This document shows, piece by piece, positions 27,139 through 37,028 of a stretch of 64,000 nucleotides of DNA. The notes beneath the pieces were generated by a model that saw nothing but the letters and a program-made list of their open reading frames with translations, made no database searches and was not told where the DNA came from. Source of the DNA: Ilumatobacter sp963746265 (GTDB lineage: Bacteria > Actinomycetota > Acidimicrobiia > Acidimicrobiales > Ilumatobacteraceae); NCBI GenBank assembly GCA_963746265.1, contig CAVVAM010000002.1:62001-126000 (forward strand). The letters run 5' to 3'. The position numbers were made by a program, and so were the translations under genes. The stretch's first letter is position 1, and each line of letters starts with the position of its first letter.

Positions 27139-29730
27139 TCAGACGATGGCGGCCGAACGGCTGACCATTCTCCGCACGGCCCGAGCCATCTGTTCCCGCT
27201 CCGGCGCACTCGAGATGATCACGTCGACCGCGTGCAGCGAGGTGTGGATGTGGCCACGGCAGGGATGATGCTGCACGTCGACTCCCGCAGCGACGAGCGC
27301 CTCGGCGTACGCCGCACCCTCGTCCCGGAGGGGATCGAACTCACAGGTGAACACTGCGGCCGGCGGCAGACCGCCGAGCGACTCGGCGAGCAGCGGCGAC
27401 GCCATCGGATCGGATCGATCGGACTCGTCGGCGTAGTGGTCCCAGAACCACTCCATCAACGCCTTGGTGAGCACGAATCCTTCGGCGTTCTCCGTCATCG
27501 AGGGGTACTGGCGGGAGCCGTCGGTCGCGGGCGTCACGAGTAACTGGCCGGCGAGGGCCGGGCCGCCCTCGGAACGGGCACGTTGCGACGCGACGGCGGC
27601 GAGCGTGCCACCGGCGCTCCACCCGGCGACGACCAGTTGGTCGGGGATCCCACCGAGATCGGCGGCGTGATCGGCGACCCAGCAGAGCGCGGCGAACGCG
27701 TCGTCGGCGGCGGCGGGGAACCGGGCCTCTGGCGCGTGGCGGTAGTCGACGGAGATCACCATCGCACCGGACCGCACGCAGAGATCGCGGCAGAACGGGT
27801 CGTCCGACTCGTGCGAGCCCAACACGAAGCCGCCCCCGTGGAAGTAGCACACGATCGGGTACGGCCCGTCCGACACCGGCCGGTAGACCCGGTAGTCGAG
27901 CTCGCCGGCAGGGCCCGGCAGTGTGCCGTCCACCGTCCCGCCGACCTCCGGGCCCGGCGGGCTCTGCTCCCGCATGGCCATCGTGAACGCCCGAGCCTCG
28001 GGTACCGACAAGGTCTCGATCGGCGGCAGATCCAACTCGGCCATCGCCTCCAGCAGGAGCATCACGTCGAGCTGCAGCCGGTTGACCACACCATCGTTGA
28101 CCTGCTCACCGTCGACCCCCCGCAGTCGGAACCCGAGATACCCTTCGGCGACCACACGTTCGCACGTCGCCCGGTACGTGTCGACCCCGCCGACGTACGG
28201 CAGGAACACACGAGGCTTGCCGGGCACGTTCGCTCCCATGTACCACGAGTTGGCCTTCGGGAACAGCGTGATGTCGGCGCAGTCGTTGACATGCCGGACC
28301 CAGCCGGCCTCCGCGGTCTCGGTCGGTTCGATGGAGATGTGACCGTGTTCGCGCATGTCGGTCAGAGTGTCGACGATCCAGTCGACGTGCTGTTCGATCG
28401 ACACCGCCATGTTCGACAGTACCGAGGGGCTCCCCGGACCGGTCACCATGAACAGATTGGGGAACCCGACCGACGTGAGCCCGAGGTAGGTGAGCGGACC
28501 GTGCGCCCACTTCTCCTTCAGGGTGACCCCGTCACGGCCGACGATGTCGACACCGACGAGCGCACCCGTCATCGCGTCGAATCCGGTGGCGAACACGATC
28601 GCGTCGAACTCCATCGACTCGCCCGCGACGTCGATGCCCGCCTCGGTGATCGTGGTGATCGGCGTCGCACGCAGATCGACGAGGCGAACGTGCGGCAGGT
28701 TGTACGTCTCGAAGTACCGCGTGTCGAGGCACGGGCGCTTGGTGCCGAACGGGTAGTCCTTCGGGCAGAGCAGTTCGGCCGTCGCCGGGTCGTCGACGAC
28801 GGATCGGATCTTCTCGCGGACGAACTCGGCGAACGTGTCGTTGGCCGCCTCGTTGAGACCCAGGTCGTTGAAGGTGCTGCCCGGCGCGAGCAATTCGCCG
28901 GCCTGCCAGGCCTGCTCGAAGGCTCGGAGCCGCTCCTCGTCGTCGACCGCGAGCGCGCTCTCGGTCGGCTTTGGCGTGGGAACACCCGCCCGAGACCACC
29001 TCGCGGACTCGCGGTACGCCGTGCGGTCGGTGGCCACCGCTTCCCGTTTGGCGGCGGGGATCGGCCCGTTGCCGGCGGGCATCGAGTAGTTCGGTGTCCG
29101 CTGGAAGACGGTGAGCTGATCGGCCTGTTCGGCGATGATCGGGATCGACTGGATCCCCGACGAGCCTGTTCCGATCACTGCGACGCGCTTGCCGCCGAAG
29201 TCGACGCCCTCGTGCGGCCAGCGACCGGTGAAGTACACCTCACCCGTGTATCGATCGGCGCCGTCGATGTCGGGCTCCTTCGGCACCGACAGCGTGCCGG
29301 TCGCCATGACGTAGTGGCCACACGTGACCACGTCGCCGTCGTCGGTGTGGATCCGCCACACCGACGCATCGTCGTCCCAGACCGCCCGATCGACACGGAC
29401 CTCGAATCGGATGTCGCGACGTAGGTCGTAACGATCGGCGACGTGCTGCAGGTACCCGAGGATCTCCGGTTGGGTCGCGTACTTCTCGGTCCACTCCCAC
29501 TCGGCCTCGAGCTCGGGATCGAAGCTGTACTGGTAGTCGAGACTCTGGATGTCGCACCGCGCTCCGGGGTATCGGTTCCAGTACCAGGTGCCACCCACGT
29601 CATCGGCCGCTTCGAGCGCGACGGCCGACATCCCCTGGCCGCGCAGGCGGTGGAGGAGGTACAGCCCGGCCATCCCCGCCCCGACGACCACCACGTCGAC
29701 ATCGGTCGCACCCCGTGTGTCCGTGCTCAT
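27139..29730 (-). CDS. Baeyer-Villiger-type monooxygenase fused to an alpha/beta-hydrolase
   Basis: An 863-residue fusion. The N-terminal ~530 residues are a flavin monooxygenase with two Rossmann motifs (VVVVGAGMAGLYLLHRL, VAVIGTGSSGIQSIP) and YPGARCDIQSLDYQYSF, typical of Baeyer-Villiger enzymes; but the family fingerprint F-x-G-x-x-x-H-T-x-x-W-P reads YTGEVYFTGRWP, with Tyr161 for Phe and Phe167 for His. The C-terminal ~250 residues are an HSL-type esterase: oxyanion motif FHGGGFVLGS (His631), nucleophile Ser705 in AGWSAGGTLA, Asp in CEFDPLRDEG and His in CRGHIHTS. Together they could oxidise a ketone to an ester and cleave it. The start is ATG 29730. Confidence 0.9.
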   Translation of the reverse strand: MSTDTRGATDVDVVVVGAGMAGLYLLHRLRGQGMSAVALEAADDVGGTWYWNRYPGARCDIQSLDYQYSFDPELEAEWEWTEKYATQPEILGYLQHVADRYDLRRDIRFEVRVDRAVWDDDASVWRIHTDDGDVVTCGHYVMATGTLSVPKEPDIDGADRYTGEVYFTGRWPHEGVDFGGKRVAVIGTGSSGIQSIPIIAEQADQLTVFQRTPNYSMPAGNGPIPAAKREAVATDRTAYRESARWSRAGVPTPKPTESALAVDDEERLRAFEQAWQAGELLAPGSTFNDLGLNEAANDTFAEFVREKIRSVVDDPATAELLCPKDYPFGTKRPCLDTRYFETYNLPHVRLVDLRATPITTITEAGIDVAGESMEFDAIVFATGFDAMTGALVGVDIVGRDGVTLKEKWAHGPLTYLGLTSVGFPNLFMVTGPGSPSVLSNMAVSIEQHVDWIVDTLTDMREHGHISIEPTETAEAGWVRHVNDCADITLFPKANSWYMGANVPGKPRVFLPYVGGVDTYRATCERVVAEGYLGFRLRGVDGEQVNDGVVNRLQLDVMLLLEAMAELDLPPIETLSVPEARAFTMAMREQSPPGPEVGGTVDGTLPGPAGELDYRVYRPVSDGPYPIVCYFHGGGFVLGSHESDDPFCRDLCVRSGAMVISVDYRHAPEARFPAAADDAFAALCWVADHAADLGGIPDQLVVAGWSAGGTLAAVASQRARSEGGPALAGQLLVTPATDGSRQYPSMTENAEGFVLTKALMEWFWDHYADESDRSDPMASPLLAESLGGLPPAAVFTCEFDPLRDEGAAYAEALVAAGVDVQHHPCRGHIHTSLHAVDVIISSAPEREQMARAVRRMVSRSAAIV

Positions 29731-29890
29731 GGCAACCCCCTCGTCATCGCCGGCTCCCAGCCAGGTTCGGCAACGATCATCGCGCGATGGTCGACGCCCA
29801 TCGGAACCGGGCGGCACCGATGCCGGACGACCCGAACTCGGGCCGGGTAGGGTCGTGCGGACCGCCGACGAGCCAGGGAAGCAAGGCACC

Positions 29891-30394
29891 ATGATCTCCG
29901 ATCCGATGCAGCACGCATTGTCAGAACAGCTCAACCACGAGTTCTACTCGGCGTACCTGTACCTCGCGCTCGCCGCATCGTGCAGCAATGCCGAATTCAA
30001 CGGTGCCGCTCGGTGGCTCGAGACGCAGTACGAGGAGGAGATCCAGCACGCGACGAAGATCTACCGCTACCTGATCGACCAGGGCGTGAAGGTCCGGCTG
30101 GCTCAGATCGCCGAACCGCCGGCCGAGTTCGGCACGCTGCTCGAGATCTTCGAGTACTCGCTCGCCCACGAGCAGGCGATGACCGCACGATTGAACGACC
30201 TGAGCGACCAGGCCCTGTCCGAGAAGGACCACGCCACCTACAACCTGCTGCAGTGGTTCGTCAACGAGCAGGTCGAGGAAGAGGCGACGCTCGGCGAGAT
30301 CATCGCCAAGCTGCGGCTCGTGAAGGACGACGGCTACGGGCTGTTGATGATCGACAACGAGCTCGGCACCCGGACACTCGCTCCGGCCGAGTAG
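29891..30394 (+). CDS. ftn: Ferritin, FtnA type
   Basis: A 167-residue four-helix iron-storage protein. The ferroxidase centre is complete: Glu17 (NHEFYSAY), Glu50 and His53 (EEEIQHATK), Glu94 (AHEQAM), Gln127 and Glu130 (NEQVEEEA). No heme-binding Met typical of bacterioferritin is seen at the dimer face. ATG 29891 follows an AAGG site. The gene is divergent from the monooxygenase fusion and lies 51 bases before leuS on the same strand. Confidence 0.95.
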   Translation: MISDPMQHALSEQLNHEFYSAYLYLALAASCSNAEFNGAARWLETQYEEEIQHATKIYRYLIDQGVKVRLAQIAEPPAEFGTLLEIFEYSLAHEQAMTARLNDLSDQALSEKDHATYNLLQWFVNEQVEEEATLGEIIAKLRLVKDDGYGLLMIDNELGTRTLAPAE

Positions 30395-30445
30395 CCGAAC
30401 CGGCCGGGGTCGTGCGCCCACCGGCACGTAGGCTGAGCGGCCGTG

Positions 30446-33322
30446 ATGAGTGCGAACACTGACACCACGACCGACCCGTCGTCGAGCGACACTCCCCCGT
30501 TTCGGTACTCGGCCGCGCTCGCGGAGGAGATCGAGACGCGCTGGCAGGACTGGTGGGACGAGCACGGCACGTTCGAGACCCCCAACCCGAGTGGATCGAT
30601 CGGCGACCCGGAGCTCGCGGCCGAGCGCGGCGAGAAGCTGTTCGTGCTCGACATGTTCCCGTACCCGTCGGGCAGCGGACTGCACGTCGGCCATCCGCTC
30701 GGATTCATCGGCACGGATGTGTACGCCCGGTTCAAGCGCATGACGGGTCACAACGTGCTTCACACCATGGGGTTCGATGCGTTCGGCCTGCCGGCCGAGC
30801 AGTACGCCGTCGAGACGGGCCAGCATCCGCGCATCACCACCGAGCAGAACGTGACGACATATCGCCGCCAACTGCGGCGCCTCGGGCTCGCGCACGATCC
30901 CCGCCGCAGCGTCTCCACCACCGATCCGGACTACTACCGCTGGACGCAGTGGATCTTCGGTCAGATCTTCAATGCGTGGTACGACCGGGGTCAGGACCGC
31001 GCCCGTCCGATCGCGGAGCTGCTCGTCGAGCTCGAGTCCGGCGAACGGACGGCGCCCGACGGCCGGGCGTGGGCCGACGTCGACCCCGCGGAGCGACCGC
31101 GGATCGTCGACGCCCATCGTCTCGCGTACGTCAGTGACGCACCCGTCAACTGGTGTCCGGGCCTCGGCACCGTCGTCGCCAACGAGGAGGTCACGGCCGA
31201 CGGCCGCTCCGACCGCGGCAACTTCCCCGTGTTCAAGCGCAACATGCGCCAGTGGATGATGCGGATCACCGCGTACGCCGACCGGCTGATCGACGATCTC
31301 GACCTGCTCGACTGGACCGACGCGATCAAGACGATGCAGCGCAACTGGATCGGTCGCAGCCACGGCGCGAACGTGCACTTCGCCACCGATGCCGGCCGCC
31401 TCACCGTGTTCACCACCCGACCCGACACGCTCTTCGGCGCGACCTTCATGGTGCTCGCGCCGGAGCACCCGTACGTCGGCGAGCTGACGACCCCGGAGCA
31501 GGCCGAGGCGGTCGCCGACTATCGCCGGGCGGCCGCAGCGAAGAACGAGATCGACCGCACCGACGACACACGCGAGAAGAGCGGCGTGTTCACGGGTGCG
31601 TACGCCACGAACCCGGTGAACGGCGAACCGATCCCGATCTGGATCGCCGACTACGTGCTGATGGGCTACGGCACGGGTGCGATCATGGCGGTGCCGTGCG
31701 GCGACCAGCGCGACTTCGAGTTCGCCCGCCGATTCGGACTGCCCATCCGCGCCATCCAGCGCCCGCCCGCCTCGTGGTTCGAGCACCGGCGTGTGCCGGC
31801 CACGCCCGGCACGGCACTCGACACCGGGCTGTGGCCCGAGGCGTACGTCGGTGATGCGCCCTACGTGAACTCGTGCAACGACTCGCTCGACCTCGACGGG
31901 ATCGACAACACCGCCGAAGGCATCGCGACGATCAACCAGTGGCTCGAAGCCCACGACGCCGGCGAAGCCACGATCACCTACAAGCTTCGCGACTGGCTGT
32001 TCAGCCGCCAGCGCTACTGGGGTGAACCGTTTCCGATCGTGTACGACGCCGACGGCAACCCGCACACACTGCCCGCCGACATGTTGCCCGTCGTGCTGCC
32101 CGAGACCGACAGCTTCTCCCCGCGTACGTTCGACCCCGACGACGAGTACTCCAATCCGGAGAGCCCGCTCGACCGGCTGCCCGACTGGGTCGACGTCACC
32201 CTCGACCTCGGTGACGGCCCGCAGCGGTACCGCCGGGACACCAACGTGATGCCGCAGTGGGCCGGCTCGTGCTGGTATCAGCTGCGCTACTGCGACCCGA
32301 CGAACGAGGACGAGTTCATCGACCCGGCCGTCGAGCGTTACTGGGTCGGCCCGCGCACCGATCGGCGTCCCGACCATCCTGGCGGCGTCGACCTGTACGT
32401 CGGCGGCGTCGAACACGCTGTGCTGCACCTGCTGTACGCACGGTTCTGGCACAAGGTGCTGTACGACCTCGGCCACCTGTCGTCGAAGGAACCGTATGCG
32501 CGGTTGTTCAACCAGGGCTACATCCTGGCCGCGGCCTACAAGGACGAACGCGAGATCTACGTCGATGCCCACTCGGTCGAGGAACGCGACGGCCGGTACT
32601 TCGCCGACGGCCGGCCCGTTTCCCGTGAGATGGGCAAGATGGGAAAGAGCCTCAAGAACGGCGTGTCACCGGACGAGATGTACGACGAGTACGGTGCCGA
32701 CACGCTGCGGCTGTACGAGATGGCGACCGGCCCCATGGACGCCTCTCGGCCGTGGGAAACACGCGACGTCGTCGGCATGTATCGGTTCCTGCAACGGCTG
32801 TGGCGCAACGTCGTCGACGAGCATACGGGCGACTGCATCGTGGTCGACGTCGAGCCCGACGACGACACGACCCGGCTGCTGCACCGGACGATCGACGTGG
32901 TGCGAACCGAGATGGACGCCCTGCGTTTCAACACGGCGATCGCCAAGCTGATCGAGCTCAACAACGCGGTCACCAAGCTCGACGCGACCCCACGCCCCGT
33001 CGCCGAACAGATGGCACTCATGGTCGCACCGCTGGCGCCGCATCTCGGGGAGGAGTTGTGGCGGCGGCTCGGCCACGAGGGTTCGCTGACGTACGCCGAC
33101 TTCCCGGTCGCCGACGAGCAGTACCTCGTCGACGAGACGATCGAGTACCCGGTGCAGGTCAACGGCAAGGTCCGTGGCCACATCACCGTCCGCACCGACG
33201 CCGATGCCGCGTCGGTCGAGGCCGCCGCTCTCGCCGACGACAGAGTGCGCGCTGCCATCGGCGAGGCGTCGCCGAAGAAGGTCATCGTGGTGCCGGGCCG
33301 CATGGTCAACGTCGTCGTCTGA
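30446..33322 (+). CDS. leuS: Leucyl-tRNA synthetase
   Basis: A 958-residue class I synthetase that charges tRNA-Leu. HIGH motif: GLHVGHPLG (80-83); editing domain around TTRPDTLFGATFMVLAPEH; a second signature is KMGKS at 731-735, where Gly replaces the usual Ser, a form known in actinobacterial LeuRS. The C-terminal region has VQVNGKVRGHI, the conserved tRNA-binding domain. GTG 30443 directly precedes ATG 30446; the latter is chosen. A T-box leader was looked for in the 51-base upstream gap and not found. Confidence 0.96.
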   Translation: MSANTDTTTDPSSSDTPPFRYSAALAEEIETRWQDWWDEHGTFETPNPSGSIGDPELAAERGEKLFVLDMFPYPSGSGLHVGHPLGFIGTDVYARFKRMTGHNVLHTMGFDAFGLPAEQYAVETGQHPRITTEQNVTTYRRQLRRLGLAHDPRRSVSTTDPDYYRWTQWIFGQIFNAWYDRGQDRARPIAELLVELESGERTAPDGRAWADVDPAERPRIVDAHRLAYVSDAPVNWCPGLGTVVANEEVTADGRSDRGNFPVFKRNMRQWMMRITAYADRLIDDLDLLDWTDAIKTMQRNWIGRSHGANVHFATDAGRLTVFTTRPDTLFGATFMVLAPEHPYVGELTTPEQAEAVADYRRAAAAKNEIDRTDDTREKSGVFTGAYATNPVNGEPIPIWIADYVLMGYGTGAIMAVPCGDQRDFEFARRFGLPIRAIQRPPASWFEHRRVPATPGTALDTGLWPEAYVGDAPYVNSCNDSLDLDGIDNTAEGIATINQWLEAHDAGEATITYKLRDWLFSRQRYWGEPFPIVYDADGNPHTLPADMLPVVLPETDSFSPRTFDPDDEYSNPESPLDRLPDWVDVTLDLGDGPQRYRRDTNVMPQWAGSCWYQLRYCDPTNEDEFIDPAVERYWVGPRTDRRPDHPGGVDLYVGGVEHAVLHLLYARFWHKVLYDLGHLSSKEPYARLFNQGYILAAAYKDEREIYVDAHSVEERDGRYFADGRPVSREMGKMGKSLKNGVSPDEMYDEYGADTLRLYEMATGPMDASRPWETRDVVGMYRFLQRLWRNVVDEHTGDCIVVDVEPDDDTTRLLHRTIDVVRTEMDALRFNTAIAKLIELNNAVTKLDATPRPVAEQMALMVAPLAPHLGEELWRRLGHEGSLTYADFPVADEQYLVDETIEYPVQVNGKVRGHITVRTDADAASVEAAALADDRVRAAIGEASPKKVIVVPGRMVNVVV

Positions 33323-34892
33323 GCCGGTCGCCCTGCTCCGGTCCGGCACCGACTCGGGAATTTCCCATCCGGGACCTTTTCCCCTGTACATCGCCGCGCA
33401 GCCGCGCGACAATCATTTTCAGATCCCACGAGGTGCAACTCGGGGACGCAGACCCACGACATCGCCACGAGCGACGAACGTGGCTCCTGGTCCCGAAACT
33501 GTTCCGGGTCGAACGGAACCACCTCGTGGGTTCGTCGCGTCCGGCCGGTCTCCTTCGGCGTCAGCCCGGGTTCGCACGGTCTGTTCCGTGAATCCGGTGT
33601 TCCCGCAACCGCCCGAACGGGAACGCAGGCGACGTTGCAGCAGCCAGGCCGCGGAGGAGGTCCGACCGTCGCGTGAGATCAGTCTGGTGTGCGGCGGAGT
33701 GGTCGCTGGTGGCCGGGGCCGGCCGTGCTCTCGCTTCGAACCGCGACGTGCTCGTCCGAGGATCTTGGCAACCGGCTTGTCGCAGCGAGCAGGTCGGCGC
33801 GAATCGCCTCCGGGTGTTCTCGTGGGCTCAGCGACTTGATCGTGCCGAGCGTCGCCGTCCACGATCGAGAAACGCCAGCCCGGCGCTCAGGAGGCCGATG
33901 GCGATCGCGCTGGCGGTTGCGTCTGGGGATCGGGTCTCCAGCAAGACCGTCGGCACGGCGATCACGGTCAGGCGCGCCGATGCCGAGGTGACCGAACCGA
34001 CCGCGTTCGACAACACCGCGCGGTAGACGAGCGCCGACGTCGGACGGATTCGCAACGAGCGTGTACTCCGAGCCGGTCGCCCCGGGGATGGGCATGAAGT
34101 TGATGCCATCGACGCTGACCTCCCATTGCACCGAGGCGGCCGGGATCGCACTCACAGCGACGCCGAATGTTGCCGGCGGCCCAGGTGCGACGGATTGATC
34201 GACCGGATCCCGGTCACCGTCGGCAGCCCAGCCTCGGCCACGGCCAGCGAGTAGATGAACCCACCGGCCAATGCGACGATGCCGGCGAGCCCGTCTGGTA
34301 CGAGTGCTTGACCGTCGTCGAAACCCTCCCATGCCTGAACGCCGGCAACTCCGGTTCTCCACCCTGCGGCCGTCCCATCGTCTCGGAGCTCGAGTGAAGG
34401 GGCGCGATGAGGCGCTTGCGAGTCGTGGCGGTGGACGCTCCGCGAACCGGCGGTAGGAGACACCCTGGTCACAGCTTCGGGTGGGGAAATGGGGCACCGG
34501 TTGACGTGCTACGCGACGAATGGCTCCCGCTCGCCGCCGGCCACCCGCATTCGAAGGTGATCCGGGGGCGGTCCGAAGGCACCGCGTCCGGGTACCGGCT
34601 TCGCACGCTACTCGGCCTCCGGCTCCGATTCGTGTCACGATCCCGGCTCCGGGGTGGCTGCTTCTTCCTGCCGCCGACGAGTTCGACGACCGGCCCCTCC
34701 AGCCACGAAAGGAACCCGATCATGGTATCCGTTCGCCCGGCACGAGTCCGTTGACACGTGCGTGGAACGAGCGCAAGACTTGAAGCCACCTCTCGGACAA
34801 CAGGACTTCTCCGATTCGAGAGTCTGACGCACCCGGGTGGCCCGTCAGGACCCGGCCGGAGGCTCGTTGCTCAGCCGGACGGAAGGAACCGC
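33323..34892. other. Gene-poor region between leuS and the metallopeptidase-like gene
   Basis: About 1.57 kb with no intact gene. The middle (about 33840-34335, minus strand) carries a broken Ig-domain gene, listed separately. The parts 33323-33840 and 34335-34892 hold only compositionally random frames rich in Arg and Pro; I see no RNA gene or clear regulatory element there, apart from a GGAAGGA ribosome-binding sequence just before 34893. Confidence 0.6.
33840..34335 (-). pseudogene. Frameshifted remnant of an Ig-like-domain surface protein
   Basis: Three minus-strand segments in different frames read as one protein. First: hydrophobic ALVPDGLAGIVALAGGFIYS. Second, after a frame change near 34200: an Ig-like domain with SVQWEVSVDGINFMPIPG and ATGSEYTLVANPSDVG. 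Third, after a change near 34030: LVYRAVLSNAVGSVTSASA, then a membrane helix and basic tail (FLDRGRRRSARSSR). The joined order is what an Ig I-set repeat followed by a membrane anchor looks like. At least two frameshifts mean it is not expressed as one chain, unless they are sequencing errors. Confidence 0.55.
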
Positions 34893-37010
34893 ATGGGGAT
34901 TTGGGGCGATCTCGAAGCAGTCGGGGGAGACATCATCGACGGAGTCGGAGATGTCGTCACCGGCCTCACCGACGCTGCGGCGTCACTGTTCGATGGGGCA
35001 GCTCCTCTGATCGGCGTCGCCACGGCGGGCGCCGCCCTCTTCGTGGTCGGACCCGGCGTCGCCATCCCGGCGTTCGTCGCCGGGTCTGCGGCAAGCCGAG
35101 CTCTCATCCGTCACCGGCGCATGACGCCGGACGAGCAACGATTCGTCGACACCGTGTTCCACGGGACCTTGCCGCCCTTCGAGGACATCATCCTCACCAA
35201 CCTGACAGGGATCGGTGGCACGGCGTTCGTCTGCCCGAACGGCCGCGGGCAGATCCTCGTGAACATCGGCCGTGTGAACAATCAGGGCGATAGCGCCTAT
35301 GACGACCCGCGGAGCTTCGCGGACGAGGAGGGCGGGCCCTATCCGTCTGCCGGGAAGCTGCTGATCCACGAGTTGGTCCACGCCTGGCAGATCGAGCACA
35401 CGAACTTCGTGCCCGGCCTGGTGTGTGAGGGCATCGGCAACCAATTGACAGGGCAGCCATACGAGCCAGGCGCCGCAGCCAGGCCGTGGGGCGACTACAA
35501 CCTGGAACAGCAGGCAACGATCGTGGACGAGTGGTACGCGCCCACCAGTCGCGGCGGGGCGTATTCTCGGTTCGCTTCGATGCATCGGCTGCATCCCTTC
35601 TACCGCTACGTCTGCAAGGACGTGCGAGGCGAGCCCATGTTGCCGACAGGTGCGATGGCGAGTTCCGGCGGAGCCGTGGCACGCGACTTCGACCGACTCG
35701 ACGTCTTCTGGGTCGGTCCGGAGCGCCAACTCGCATCGAGCTGGTGGCACGACTCGTCCGGCCACGGGTGGGGCGATCACCCATGGTTCTCCGCGACACC
35801 GCCTGGGGCGGCGTCGTCGAATCAGAATGTGGCCGCCGTGTCGCGCGAGCCGAATCACCTCGACGTGTTCTGGGTTTGTCCCGACGGTTCGATCGGCTCG
35901 CAATGGTGGAATTCCGCCGCAGGTCTGGGGTGGAGTGACCACGCACCGTTCGCGATCACGCCGGAGGGGACCGTCCGACCCGGTTCCCCGATCACCGCCG
36001 TGGCTCGGGCCGAGAACCATCTCGACGTGTTCTGGATCCGCCCGGACGGAGCCATCGGGTCGGCCTGGTGGGACTCGGCCGGTGGTCACGGCTGGGGCGA
36101 TCACCCTCACTTCGCCGTCACTCCGGCCGGGACGGCGGGTGAGGGGAGCGGACTCGCGTCGGTGGCACGACGCCGTGATCATCTCGATGTCTTCTACGTG
36201 CAGGCCGACGGATCGATCGGGTCCCAGTGGTGGAACGCCGCAGCCGGCGCGGGCTGGGGAGACCACGCTCCGTTCGCGATCACCCCACCCGGGGCGGCGC
36301 GACCGGGGTCCGCGGTGGCTGCGGTCGCGAGAACCGCCGACAACCTCGACGTCTTCTGGTTCCGCCCTGGCGGCGGGATCGGATCAGCGTCGTGGGATTC
36401 GGGGACCGGTTGGAGGGTGCACGAGCACATCCCGGCCGCCGGACCGACGTCGGCGACCGGTCTCGGCGCAGGCGCGTGGTCCGGCGCGAAGATCGAACAG
36501 GTCCTGACGCCCGAGTTCGCGCCGGGTCTTCTCGACACGGTCACGCCACCTGACGCTGCCGGGGAAGGAAGCGGGCTGGCGGCGGTGTCGCGGCGGCCAG
36601 AGTACATCGACGTGTTCTACGTACAGACCGACGGCTCGATCGGTGCCCAGTCGTGGGACGCCGCAACCGGCAGGGACTGGGTCGACGGTCGCTCGTTCGC
36701 CGCAGCACCAGCTGGGAGTGCACGGGACGGTTCGCCGGTGGCCGCCGTCGCGAGGACCTCGGAGCATCTCGACGTGTTCTGGGTTTGTCCCGACGGTTCG
36801 ATCGGATCGACCTACTGGGATTCCCATCACGACCCCGAACACCATCATGTCCCTGGTGCGTTCGGTTGGAGTGGTCACGACTTCACGATCACTCCGCCGG
36901 GGGCAGCCCCGGATCACGGATTCCGTCGACTGACCGGGGCGACCATCGAGGAGGTGGAGGTCCACCACCCCGATTTCGACCCCGGCCTGTTCGACCGGCG
37001 CCTCCCGTAG
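34893..37010 (+). CDS. Metallopeptidase-like domain fused to a seven-repeat PLL-type propeller
   Basis: A 705-residue protein. Residues 1-75 carry Gly/Ala-rich hydrophobic stretches without a classical signal peptide. Residues 80-230 have a zincin-type HExxH, LLIHELVHAWQIEH (159-163), in a setting like DUF4157 (eCIS core) domains. Residues about 260-700 contain seven copies of a 45-residue unit of the form LDVFWV-PDGSIGS-WW-GWGDH-ITPPG, as in the PLL/AAL-like sugar-binding beta-propellers. Repeats 5 and 7 carry insertions. ATG 34893 follows GGAAGGA. Carbohydrate binding is inferred from family; proteolysis is only suggested by the motif. Confidence 0.75.
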   Translation: MGIWGDLEAVGGDIIDGVGDVVTGLTDAAASLFDGAAPLIGVATAGAALFVVGPGVAIPAFVAGSAASRALIRHRRMTPDEQRFVDTVFHGTLPPFEDIILTNLTGIGGTAFVCPNGRGQILVNIGRVNNQGDSAYDDPRSFADEEGGPYPSAGKLLIHELVHAWQIEHTNFVPGLVCEGIGNQLTGQPYEPGAAARPWGDYNLEQQATIVDEWYAPTSRGGAYSRFASMHRLHPFYRYVCKDVRGEPMLPTGAMASSGGAVARDFDRLDVFWVGPERQLASSWWHDSSGHGWGDHPWFSATPPGAASSNQNVAAVSREPNHLDVFWVCPDGSIGSQWWNSAAGLGWSDHAPFAITPEGTVRPGSPITAVARAENHLDVFWIRPDGAIGSAWWDSAGGHGWGDHPHFAVTPAGTAGEGSGLASVARRRDHLDVFYVQADGSIGSQWWNAAAGAGWGDHAPFAITPPGAARPGSAVAAVARTADNLDVFWFRPGGGIGSASWDSGTGWRVHEHIPAAGPTSATGLGAGAWSGAKIEQVLTPEFAPGLLDTVTPPDAAGEGSGLAAVSRRPEYIDVFYVQTDGSIGAQSWDAATGRDWVDGRSFAAAPAGSARDGSPVAAVARTSEHLDVFWVCPDGSIGSTYWDSHHDPEHHHVPGAFGWSGHDFTITPPGAAPDHGFRRLTGATIEEVEVHHPDFDPGLFDRRLP

Positions 37011-37028
37011 ATGACCAATTCCAAGGTG

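Noticed and set aside
30395..30445. Possible T-box or leader upstream of leuS
   Set aside because: The gap to ferritin is only 51 bases and shows no T-box sequence or stem-loop series.
29921..32572. Very long open frame (883 codons) antisense to ferritin and leuS
   Set aside because: It is Arg/Val/Gly-rich without any family motif and lies fully opposite two certain genes; a shadow of GC-rich codon use.
33419..33862. Minus-strand open frame of 147 codons downstream of leuS
   Set aside because: Arg/Pro/Gly-rich random-looking sequence without motif or ribosome-binding site.
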